A stretch of DNA of 15,408 nt from Lachnospiraceae bacterium UBA1748 (GTDB lineage Bacteria > Bacillota > Clostridia > Lachnospirales > Lachnospiraceae): NCBI GenBank assembly GCA_002314855.1, contig DCHQ01000036.1:68814-84221 (forward strand), in the 5' to 3' direction. The notes under the pieces were generated by a model, which did no database searches, was not told the DNA's origin, and saw only the letters and a list, made by a program, of their open reading frames with translations. This document shows, one piece after another, positions 7,409 through 14,565 of the stretch. Made by a program: the position numbers and the translations under genes. The first letter of the stretch is position 1, and each line of letters starts with the position of its first letter.

Positions 7409-8327
7409 ATACTTCCTTGGCTACCTCCTGATTTTCAACTAATCCATTTCTGTCATAAACAGTGATGTCTTGACGTGTATATAATTCTTCCTTAATCGGA
7501 GAAAGATAATGACGTCTGTAAACATAAAAGTCTTTTCCACTGTATATTATCTTGACCAAGGACTGAACAAAATGATATCCGTCTGATACCATAATTTTTA
7601 TATGTACTTTTTCTCCTAATCGCATCGTTTCGCTTGGATAAAAATAGGTTAGCGCGGTTCTTCTATATTCTGCAGGTTTATTGGCACGAACATGCCAATC
7701 TATTTGCGTTTCATTATCCGAAGCAAAAGGACCTCTCATGTCCCCGGTAGAAATATGATTCATAACAGCTTCATCTTCTATTATGGTAAGTTTATCTTTG
7801 AGACCATAGACTACTAGCTTTCCTAAAATGGTATTTACCGCATAGTCCTTCACATTAAAGATATATTTTGTATCAATAGGAGTCGCTTCTATATATCCAG
7901 ACATTGCGCACAACATTGTTTTAATTTTCTGCTCACTCATTATTACAAGTGTGCCGTCTGCTAAACTTCTTGCTGAGCTGACAAGACGTTGATATTCTTT
8001 CTCTGTTGCTGTAGCCAGTATTCTTTCTAGTGACTTACAGCCCACAAATGCATCAGCTTCAATGTGTATATCATTATAAAAAATAGGTAACGCAATTTCC
8101 TTTAAATTGCTACATCCTATAAAAGCACTGCTTTCTATTCTAGTAACGCTATCCGGTATTGTTATGCTTTTAATAAAAGTGCAATCCTGAAATGCGCTTC
8201 TTCCTATCTTGTTTATTGTCTGACCATCAATTATACGTGGAATTACAATTCGTTCAGACACTATCCCTGTATACAGGATAAGAACTCCATCAAGCACCAG
8301 ATAATCGGCATTAGTATATGATTGCAT
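7377..8327 (-). CDS. BspA-type leucine-rich repeat protein
   Basis: The N-terminal third carries LRR_5/BspA-type repeats: GQTINKIGRSAFQDC, SVTRIESSAFIGCSNL and IHIEADAFVGCKSLERI (about residues 35-105). These usually form a protein-binding surface. The remaining 200 residues are not recognisable. Most BspA-type proteins are secreted, but no signal peptide or anchor is visible here, so a cytoplasmic scaffold role is likely. I chose the ATG at 8327 (316 aa) over a GTG three codons earlier: GGAGG sits eight bases before it, inside the last codons of the 100-codon gene, whose stop is two bases upstream. The 3' end overlaps the radical SAM gene by 32 bp, which suggests long-standing co-expression. 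The role is inferred. Confidence 0.85.
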   Translation of the reverse strand: MQSYTNADYLVLDGVLILYTGIVSERIVIPRIIDGQTINKIGRSAFQDCTFIKSITIPDSVTRIESSAFIGCSNLKEIALPIFYNDIHIEADAFVGCKSLERILATATEKEYQRLVSSARSLADGTLVIMSEQKIKTMLCAMSGYIEATPIDTKYIFNVKDYAVNTILGKLVVYGLKDKLTIIEDEAVMNHISTGDMRGPFASDNETQIDWHVRANKPAEYRRTALTYFYPSETMRLGEKVHIKIMVSDGYHFVQSLVKIIYSGKDFYVYRRHYLSPIKEELYTRQDITVYDRNGLVENQEVAKEVYAKYMLLALL

Positions 8328-8329
8328 AC

Positions 8330-8632
8330 TTAACACCTCCCCTGATTACGATAGGCTTCTTCTCTTCTCCTGCGCTCCTCGGCTCTTCTGCTTTCAGCTT
8401 GATTATAAGCCTTGCTTATCTGTCCGATAGTTATATGCTGTTCTTTAGCCAAATCGTATATTTCAGGGACAGCATCGATAGAATTTTGGACAATTGAAGT
8501 CAGCTTAGAATTGACACCCTGAGCTTCTAGAATAAGTTTTAATTCTAAAAGGACTTTTTCCGTTTTGGTTTTATTTCCTTTTGTATTCGCTATGATTTTT
8601 TGTATAAAAGCCAAAAGCTTTTTTTCATCCAT
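8330..8632 (-). CDS. Small helical protein of unknown function (100 aa)
   Basis: I do not recognise this protein. It appears all-helical and highly charged. Residues 1-75 look like short amphipathic helices, including LAKEQHITIGQISKAYNQ (about 61-78), which could pass for a helix-turn-helix but is not convincing. The C-terminal end is a run of Arg and Glu (ESRRAEERRRREEAYRNQ, about 79-96) typical of a single charged helix or coiled coil, and the last residue is Cys. ATG with GAGG seven bases upstream; NadR ends 18 bp before with a double TAG stop. Placed between NadR and the LRR protein, it may link or regulate them, but nothing in the sequence proves this. Confidence 0.75.
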   Translation of the reverse strand: MDEKKLLAFIQKIIANTKGNKTKTEKVLLELKLILEAQGVNSKLTSIVQNSIDAVPEIYDLAKEQHITIGQISKAYNQAESRRAEERRRREEAYRNQGRC

Positions 8633-8650
8633 TGTGTAACCTCGTCACTA

Positions 8651-9658
8651 CTACTCTAAAAGCATGGCCTCTACCAGAGTAACCGCCCTTTTATAACGTT
8701 CCTGATAATCCCCTTGAATAACACAAAATTTTTTAGAGTGATTTTCCAATAATTCTTTTATCTGATTACTGTACTTTAATCGATTCGCCTCTATAACTGT
8801 ACTCCTGTCACCATCCTGAACAAAAGCAACATCTGGTTCAAGAAACAGAATAAGATCGTATGTGTTAAGGGCATCAATAGCATCCGAAAGCGCTTTATTT
8901 CGAACAATATCCGGATCTTCCAAAAAATTCATATAAAACTGAGTTACCAAAGCATCTGTATCGATAAACAGAACCTTATTGCTATGCTGCAAAGCATTTA
9001 TCTCATTAAGCTTATGCTGCAGTAATATCTCGGTAAAATCCTGAGATAACATCATAAGATCTGTACCGGAACGCTCTGATATATCCCTACCAGCTTCGTC
9101 AATATAATTAGTATTAAATCTATTAGCAAGATTAATAGTAAGCGTTGACTTTCCTGTACTCTCCCCACCGATAAGCATAACTTTCTTGGTGTAATAAGGC
9201 TTAACAACACTAGGCAGCCATTCCCAGCTTTCATAAACATTCTGTCTGATTTTCGTGGAGCTTATTTCATTTCTTGGGAATATATGTAATTCACTTTCTG
9301 GGTAACATACATTCCAAAAACTATCCTCTCCGTAATCACTACCGCAAAAGACTACATCTATAGGCTCCCCTATCTTAGCTTTAATCTTCTTGGCATCAGC
9401 TAGCCAATACTCCCTGGTATATCCTTCTTTGGTATCAGCATCATCCTGAAGCATAATGATACTTACATTTCCGATGTGCTTTGTGATTGTGTAAAGCCAG
9501 CGATACCTGACTCTATAATCTATTTCATCGCGATTATTACCAATGCTAAGTACCACATAAAGCTTCGCACACATATTGGCTGCCTGAATAATACAATCCA
9601 CATGACCAAGATGAAGAGGATTAAAGGATCCTCCATACATACCTACTTGGTATCGCAT
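8651..9658 (-). CDS. nadR: NadR-type NMN adenylyltransferase / ribosylnicotinamide kinase
   Basis: This bifunctional enzyme of NAD salvage phosphorylates nicotinamide riboside to NMN and adenylylates NMN to NAD. The N-terminal nucleotidyltransferase domain shows GGSFNPLHLGH (9-19) and the closing motif ISSTKIR (132-138). The C-terminal P-loop kinase domain shows GGESTGKST (164-172), YIDEAGRDISER (about 185-196) and DTD (233-235). Length is 335 aa. The N-terminal repressor helix-turn-helix of enterobacterial NadR is absent, so this is a purely enzymatic form. The ATG at 9658 has AGGAGG eight bases upstream and overlaps the end of pnuC by 16 bases. The pairing with the PnuC transporter makes nicotinamide riboside the expected substrate. 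Identification is secure; whether the product is ordinary NAD for the cell or serves the operon is unknown. Confidence 0.95.
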   Translation of the reverse strand: MRYQVGMYGGSFNPLHLGHVDCIIQAANMCAKLYVVLSIGNNRDEIDYRVRYRWLYTITKHIGNVSIIMLQDDADTKEGYTREYWLADAKKIKAKIGEPIDVVFCGSDYGEDSFWNVCYPESELHIFPRNEISSTKIRQNVYESWEWLPSVVKPYYTKKVMLIGGESTGKSTLTINLANRFNTNYIDEAGRDISERSGTDLMMLSQDFTEILLQHKLNEINALQHSNKVLFIDTDALVTQFYMNFLEDPDIVRNKALSDAIDALNTYDLILFLEPDVAFVQDGDRSTVIEANRLKYSNQIKELLENHSKKFCVIQGDYQERYKRAVTLVEAMLLE

Positions 9659-10398
9659 TCCTTTGCCTCCTTATTCCAACGATAATACATAATGAAAGCA
9701 TTAATTAAATAGATACTCCACATCGCGAGTGTTGCAATGGTTTCACCACCCTGAGCAAAATTAACTCCCCACATAATGACGGTCACAACATCTACTACAA
9801 TCCAAAGAATCCATTGCTCTGTAAGACGCTTTACAGATAATATCTGAGCTGTTATTGAAACCACTGTACTCATACTGTCAATGAATGGAAGATTACCTCC
9901 TAATGCTTTTAATACAAGACCATAGCCAAAAATAGCAACCGCTGTTATAGCATAAATAATAGTGCCCTTCTTAAAAGAGAGTCTCTCCTTTTTCACCTCA
10001 CCATTCTCGGGATTCATATGCTTCTTCCAGGCAAACCATCCTACAACATTCATTGGAATATAATAGAAGGCATTGAGCATAACTTCGCCATAATATTTAG
10101 CCTGCATTGCAACTATAATGTAGAAGATAACATTAATCATTCCCCATAGAAAAGCTGAACGCTTGCCTTGTCCTGTTAATATAACGCACCAAACACCTGT
10201 TACCGCAGCGATTATACTAACTAATGTATCACCCCAATATAGTGACAATCCTAAAATAACTGCAGTAGCAAACACCAGCCAAATAACATTAAAGCGTTTC
10301 CATCCTGTGAGTTCTTCCCTTATGAAACCAACAAAGGCATTATCTTTTTTATCGTTCTTTTTTATTGTTTCTTCTTTTTGAATATCCTTGTTATCCAT
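9643..10398 (-). CDS. pnuC: Nicotinamide riboside transporter PnuC
   Basis: This is an inner-membrane facilitator of nicotinamide riboside uptake; phosphorylation by the cytoplasmic kinase domain of NadR traps the substrate. The protein has a charged N-terminal tail (about 35 residues) and about seven hydrophobic segments. The family's Trp- and Asn-rich pattern is visible: AFLWGMINVIFYIIVA, FYYIPMNVVGWFAWKKH and EQWILWIVVDVVTVIMW. I chose the ATG at 10398 (251 aa), with AGGTGG 11 bases upstream. A GTG five codons earlier (10413) is possible but has no ribosome site of its own. It overlaps nadR by 16 bp. The tail is longer and richer in Lys and Asp than in typical PnuC proteins. Family assignment is secure. 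Confidence 0.94.
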   Translation of the reverse strand: MDNKDIQKEETIKKNDKKDNAFVGFIREELTGWKRFNVIWLVFATAVILGLSLYWGDTLVSIIAAVTGVWCVILTGQGKRSAFLWGMINVIFYIIVAMQAKYYGEVMLNAFYYIPMNVVGWFAWKKHMNPENGEVKKERLSFKKGTIIYAITAVAIFGYGLVLKALGGNLPFIDSMSTVVSITAQILSVKRLTEQWILWIVVDVVTVIMWGVNFAQGGETIATLAMWSIYLINAFIMYYRWNKEAKECDTK

Positions 10399-10426
10399 TG
10401 CTTCTATTACCACCTATTATTTATAA

Positions 10427-11686
10427 TTACTTCTTATTACCAATAAGCTTTTTCCAATTACTATCCGTAATATCTTTAAACTTATTGGCATCATCTTTAG
10501 CATACGTCTTGGCCAGTTCATACATTTCTTCATATGAAATCTGACTCTTTTCAAGGTACCATGTTTGCGCTGCTATCTGACCATCATACTGAGTAGCGAT
10601 ATAGTATACTTGACCCGACTCAGGATCTATACATACCTTTTCACTAATTCCCCAACCTGAATATTTGTAATCATACAGCCAAAACAAGTCAACATACTTA
10701 TCTGCTTCCTCAGAATGCTTACTTATTCCACCTGGATGCATATTCTTTTCAATTCCATTACTATTTGCTATATCTGCTGATTGCTCAATATTCTCTACCT
10801 TTACAGCTTCGGACGGAGTCTTGTTCTCTGGTTTAGTATTGGTTTTATCCTCTGCCGTAGTCGCACTATTGGAAGTTCCAATAAATACAGACGCACTGTC
10901 TTCTGCTGATTTATTTTCACCACTTATATTTTTCTTACTTGCAACGGTACTTGTATTCGATGCAGTACTGTTATTTGATACAGCCTTTACCGCACTTGTA
11001 TTGACGACTGTACTAGATATTGTATTAGTGTTTGTAACCGAGCTTGCACTTGTTGACGTTTTATTTGATTTTTTGTCTTTCTCTTTATTTTTCTTCTTGA
11101 ACTTCTCTTCTATCTGCTGCTCGATAGCAAGATAATTAATTCCTTGCTCAGATAACTTTTTACCAAGTTTTTCTTTTTTATTCAGTAATAACTTCCAAAG
11201 TCCTCCAACAATCATTAGCAAGAAATAAAGTATAATGAGTGGAACCACTAAAAATGTCAATCCAAGCATACCTAGAAGAATAGTTATCACAAGCATAATA
11301 AATCCACAAATCATGATTCTATTTATCACTTCTATGGAAGCACATATGCCTCGATATTTATTTATATTCTTCTTTTCTTCTCTTGTAGTATCGTCATCCC
11401 AATTGTCGGACAAGGAACTTCTATTACCATATACTATATATTGAATTTCTTCCGCAAATAACCTGGCAGCTTTGGCTATAGATAAGTTTCTTCTCTCTTT
11501 GCTCGACGTAATAAATGTACATGTATTATTATTCTCAAGTTGCACAACAGGATACTCATGGGTAGTCATCCATGCCCTACCATTTAAAATACGTACATTA
11601 CTTAGTCCTTTATTGTTTGCAAAATACTTTTTTAATTGTTCGCTGAATTCTATATCGAATTGATCCTGAATAGTTTTTTCGTCCAT
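10427..11686 (-). CDS. Membrane protein with Ser/Thr-rich linker, first gene of the operon
   Basis: This is an unrecognised 419-aa protein in four parts. A soluble N-terminal domain (1-120) contains NGRAWMTTHEYPVVQLE. A helical hairpin of two membrane segments follows (about 124-144 and 145-166) with a short turn, which would place both ends on the same side, probably the cytoplasm. Next is a Lys-rich stretch and a long low-complexity Ser/Thr/Asn linker (about 205-295). The C-terminal domain (about 330-419) has aromatic-rich motifs LFWLYDYKYSGWGIS and SGQVYYIATQYDGQ. The ATG has AGGGG seven bases upstream. It lies directly behind the kinase gene but has its own extended -10 promoter. Its Ser/Thr linker makes it a reasonable phosphorylation target of that kinase. 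This is inference; no family was recognised. Confidence 0.8.
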   Translation of the reverse strand: MDEKTIQDQFDIEFSEQLKKYFANNKGLSNVRILNGRAWMTTHEYPVVQLENNNTCTFITSSKERRNLSIAKAARLFAEEIQYIVYGNRSSLSDNWDDDTTREEKKNINKYRGICASIEVINRIMICGFIMLVITILLGMLGLTFLVVPLIILYFLLMIVGGLWKLLLNKKEKLGKKLSEQGINYLAIEQQIEEKFKKKNKEKDKKSNKTSTSASSVTNTNTISSTVVNTSAVKAVSNNSTASNTSTVASKKNISGENKSAEDSASVFIGTSNSATTAEDKTNTKPENKTPSEAVKVENIEQSADIANSNGIEKNMHPGGISKHSEEADKYVDLFWLYDYKYSGWGISEKVCIDPESGQVYYIATQYDGQIAAQTWYLEKSQISYEEMYELAKTYAKDDANKFKDITDSNWKKLIGNKK

Positions 11687-11723
11687 GATATATCCCCTGA
11701 AAAATAAAGAAATCCACTAAACT

Positions 11724-11732
11724 ATTATATCA
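11724..11732 (-). promoter_or_regulatory. Extended -10 promoter of the ten-gene operon
   Basis: On the minus strand TGATATAAT is a perfect extended -10 (TG-N-TATAAT), 37 bases before the ATG at 11686. It lies directly after the terminator of the kinase gene. The -35 position falls in the terminator arm and is poor, as is common for extended -10 promoters. The same arrangement recurs before the kinase gene (14511-14519). Confidence 0.6.
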
Positions 11733-11742
11733 TTTATGGTCC

Positions 11743-11770
11743 AAAAAAGGATAGGTAAAACCTATCCTTT
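11743..11770 (-). terminator. Rho-independent terminator of the kinase gene
   Basis: Ten base pairs, AAAGGATAGG and CCTATCCTTT (11746-11755 and 11761-11770), enclose a five-base loop and are followed on the minus strand by a T run (11743-11748). It begins 11 bases after the kinase stop codon. It is nearly identical to the hairpin at 14531-14560. Confidence 0.85.
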
Positions 11771-11780
11771 TACATACTTG

Positions 11781-14474
11781 TTAGTAGCCAATTTTTATAA
11801 CTGGTCGTACGCCTACATCAGTTAAGTCTACTCCAAAACCACTGAGTGCTGAGCCACCCCAATGATCAACTACGGCTGCTTCACTAGCAATATTACCTGG
11901 TGAACGTAGCCACCATTGACCACCATTTATTGCGTAATCAGCAGTTTCTTTACAGTTACCACTATAATCAAATGCTATGGCTCCATAATAATTATTTTCT
12001 GCTCCATTAGCTATAGCATAGGTTGTATTCTTGACTATTATTCTATTATCAATTTCATAACAATCTTTCGCATATTTATAATAGTCATTACACGTTCCGT
12101 TCCATATCGGACTATCTATTCTGTTTTCTGGTATTCCGAAATACTCTTCAATTTCTCTTAAGGATAGTAGATACACTTTGTCATATGTATCATTTCCACC
12201 AGAGGTAGTCCAAATAAATCCACTATCATTAACAACCAATGTTTCCATAATAGTGGCTTTTTCCTCATTGGTAAATGCAACATTATAAAAAACATCATTC
12301 AACCATTTTCTAAGCGAACAATTTTCCCACGTTACATTTACCTTTTCTTCGTTATAAGGAATTGCATCAAGATTATATACGCTAAGAAGTATTACTTCAT
12401 GCCCATTATTATCAAGAACATACCATTCTATCTCTTCTTTTCCGTCTATATCATTATTATCTTGTTCATATGAACCAAATTTTACTACGTCTCCTATTGA
12501 AGCCTCTTTAATATATTCATATTTATCTATACTATCTAGCTCTTGCTTTACCGCGTAATCCACTTTTATAACTGGTCTAACTCCCACATCAGTTGAGTTC
12601 ACAAAGCTACCATAGTCACTAACAGCCCCTTTAGAGTCTACAACTGCGGCATAACGAACAGTATTACCTGGTGAGCGTAGCCACCAGCTAATATAAGCAT
12701 CATTATCTAGCGCATATTTAGAAGTAACATACGCAGTATTTTCAGCCAGTAATATTGAATCTGAGTATGTATTCACTTCATCAATAGATAGCAAGTAAAC
12801 ACTGTCTTTTGTGTCTTGTCCAGCATTAGTTTGATATGTTAGATTATCCTCATTAACTACTGTCGTTGTCTTAATGCAAGTTTTCTCATCCTTATTAAAT
12901 GCATTATTATAGAAATCATTATTTAACCATTCACGTACAGAACACGTTTCCCATTTCACATATTGGTCATCTTCGTTATATGGCATAACATCCAGATTAT
13001 ATACACTTAGTAATGTTAATTCGTCACCTTTATTATCGAGTACAATCCATTCAATAGGTTCCGCTCCATTATCCAGGTTATCATCCTGCTCATAGAAACC
13101 AAACTCAATAACTTCTCCTACTTTTATCCCATCGACTTCTGCCTGTTCTTCAATATCTAAAACATTAGTCTCGTCTATAGATTCACTAGCCACATCATCA
13201 ATCGCATTTCCACCTTCAGTATTTTGATCAACATTTATATGGGGCCTATTCTTATCATGAAAATAATCTATTAATCTATAACCACAAATTCCAAAAGCAA
13301 CAATCATCAAAGTTGCAATAATAGCAATCTTCACTTTGTCATACGTCTTTGCTTTTTCATTTTTACTTATACTTATCGCTTCTTGCGCAATTATCTCTTT
13401 TTTATTTTCAGATGGTGTTATATTTGAACTATTCGCATCTATTCCTTGCCATACAACTTCTGTTTTATCATTAGAATCCTCTTCTTTTATCATAAATTTC
13501 TCAGCAGAAGATAAACTTACTGTATCTGCTTCTGTTGCACCACCCCTTATCTTCTTCAACTGAAGCAAATCATTCTTCATATCAACTGCTGACTGATATC
13601 TATCTCCGGGCTTAAATGCACAAGCTTTATTTATGATTTTTGTTATCTCTTCACTTGCATGTATCGCTTTAGGCAGTATCTCTCCACTTATTCTTTTCTC
13701 CTGGGCCATTTCTTGATCTGAATATCTAATTGGTTGCGGATATGGAGGGTAAAATGGCAGTCTATTTTCATTTAAATATCTATACAAAACCAGACCTAGA
13801 GAGTATAAATCCACTGTGTCATTGTATCTTTCTCCTCGATATACCTCTGGAGCCATATATCTCCCTGTACCTGCCTTGGTACTTGCACCTCTAGTATTCT
13901 CCATAGTTCTAGCAATACCAAAATCACCTAACTTATAATTACCTGTATTCGATACAAATATATTCTCTGGCTTTATATCTCTATGAATTATCTTATATCT
14001 TTTACATACCTCTAATGCTTCACAAATATCTAATCCTAGCTCTATTACATCTCTTTCTGTGAACTGATGAGTTTTCTGATAATCTACTATAGGAGTTAAC
14101 AACTCCATTCGAATAATGATATCCCAGCCAATACTTCCATCATGTGGAATTACTTGATGATCTTCACAGCTTACTATGTTACTATGCCCTTTCATCTTCA
14201 CCATAAGATCAATTTCACCCATCATCTTATGAAGAATATCCTCGTAGTAGGTCACAGTTGAAGCTTCATCAAGTCCGTCACTAAGCATTGACTTAAGTTC
14301 ACTTTCCGACTGTGGTATCGAAACTATTTTTAACGCTGCCTTATAGTTTGTATCAAACTCGATTTTCTCAACCTCAAAAACAGCCCCATAGCCGCCTTCG
14401 CCCAATAGAGACTTTATATACCAACCACCAAAGAATGGCTCATATTTTTTATACTTCTCGATTAATAAATCCAT
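11781..14474 (-). CDS. Receptor-type Ser/Thr protein kinase with two DUF6273 domains
   Basis: This 897-aa transmembrane Hanks-type kinase has a cytoplasmic kinase domain (about 18-305) with all key residues: glycine loop GEGGYG (25-30), lysine in ALKI (K49), helix-C glutamate candidate E87, HRDIKPEN (164-171), DFG (184-186) and MAPE (207-210). A linker of about 75 residues leads to one membrane helix (383-402), after which the chain is outside the cell. There lie two DUF6273 domains (about 452-640 and 659-897), each with REWLN/RKWLN, VYLLS, WWLRSPGN and VGVRPVIK. No PASTA repeats are present. The DUF6273 pattern WWLRSPG...VRPV recalls FGE-sulfatase/C-type-lectin folds, so ligand binding is plausible but inferred. 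The ATG has AGGTGG four bases upstream. The gene has its own extended -10 promoter and terminator. It precedes the NAD/MoxR operon on the same strand. Confidence 0.93.
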   Translation of the reverse strand: MDLLIEKYKKYEPFFGGWYIKSLLGEGGYGAVFEVEKIEFDTNYKAALKIVSIPQSESELKSMLSDGLDEASTVTYYEDILHKMMGEIDLMVKMKGHSNIVSCEDHQVIPHDGSIGWDIIIRMELLTPIVDYQKTHQFTERDVIELGLDICEALEVCKRYKIIHRDIKPENIFVSNTGNYKLGDFGIARTMENTRGASTKAGTGRYMAPEVYRGERYNDTVDLYSLGLVLYRYLNENRLPFYPPYPQPIRYSDQEMAQEKRISGEILPKAIHASEEITKIINKACAFKPGDRYQSAVDMKNDLLQLKKIRGGATEADTVSLSSAEKFMIKEEDSNDKTEVVWQGIDANSSNITPSENKKEIIAQEAISISKNEKAKTYDKVKIAIIATLMIVAFGICGYRLIDYFHDKNRPHINVDQNTEGGNAIDDVASESIDETNVLDIEEQAEVDGIKVGEVIEFGFYEQDDNLDNGAEPIEWIVLDNKGDELTLLSVYNLDVMPYNEDDQYVKWETCSVREWLNNDFYNNAFNKDEKTCIKTTTVVNEDNLTYQTNAGQDTKDSVYLLSIDEVNTYSDSILLAENTAYVTSKYALDNDAYISWWLRSPGNTVRYAAVVDSKGAVSDYGSFVNSTDVGVRPVIKVDYAVKQELDSIDKYEYIKEASIGDVVKFGSYEQDNNDIDGKEEIEWYVLDNNGHEVILLSVYNLDAIPYNEEKVNVTWENCSLRKWLNDVFYNVAFTNEEKATIMETLVVNDSGFIWTTSGGNDTYDKVYLLSLREIEEYFGIPENRIDSPIWNGTCNDYYKYAKDCYEIDNRIIVKNTTYAIANGAENNYYGAIAFDYSGNCKETADYAINGGQWWLRSPGNIASEAAVVDHWGGSALSGFGVDLTDVGVRPVIKIGY
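11784..13121 (-). repeat. Tandem DUF6273 coding repeats within the kinase gene
   Basis: Two copies of the external domain are encoded at 12555-13121 and 11784-12500. They are still alike at DNA level in places: the 24-base stretches at 11892-11915 and 12663-12686 (encoding WWLRSPGN) differ at a single base. The second copy has an insertion of about 45 residues (about 779-825) before the WWLRSPG motif that the first copy lacks. This indicates internal duplication followed by divergence. Confidence 0.8.
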
Positions 14475-14510
14475 TAAACCACCTGTATTACGAAAACTGT
14501 TCTAGGCATT

Positions 14511-14519
14511 ATTATAACA
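14511..14519 (-). promoter_or_regulatory. Extended -10 promoter of the kinase gene
   Basis: On the minus strand TGTTATAAT is a perfect extended -10, 36 bases before the kinase ATG. It lies just behind the terminator of the upstream DUF6273 gene. There is no clear -35. Layout and spacing to the start codon match the promoter at 11724-11732. Confidence 0.6.
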
Positions 14520-14530
14520 TTTATATATAA

Positions 14531-14560
14531 ATAAAAGGATAGGCAAACCTATCCTTTTAT
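14531..14560 (-). terminator. Rho-independent terminator of the upstream DUF6273 gene
   Basis: A 13-bp stem, including AAAAGGATAGG and CCTATCCTTTT (14533-14543 and 14548-14558), has a four-base loop and is followed on the minus strand by a T-rich tract. It starts five bases after the stop codon at 14566. Stem sequence and position match the terminator at 11743-11770. Confidence 0.85.
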
Positions 14561-14565
14561 GACGC

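Noticed and set aside
8328..8336. GTG start for the LRR gene three codons upstream
   Set aside because: GGAGG directly abuts this GTG, so it cannot act as its ribosome site; the ATG at 8327 has proper spacing.
8572..8632. T-rich stretch near the start of the 100-codon gene as a terminator
   Set aside because: It encodes Lys-rich protein on the minus strand and has no stem before the T run.
10399..10413. GTG start for pnuC five codons upstream
   Set aside because: The AGGTGG that would serve as ribosome site overlaps the GTG itself and fits the ATG at 10398 better.
10821..11135. Plus-strand 104-codon hydrophobic frame
   Set aside because: Antisense shadow of the Ser/Thr-rich linker of the membrane protein; the Leu/Val-rich look comes from low-complexity codons read backwards.
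11916..12161. Plus-strand frame inside the kinase gene
   Set aside because: Ile/Tyr/Ser-rich shadow of the second DUF6273 repeat, without a ribosome site or promoter.
11781..13121. Diversity-generating retroelement target (C-type-lectin-like variable repeats)
   Set aside because: No reverse transcriptase or template repeat is present in the window, and the differences between the DUF6273 copies are not adenine-specific.
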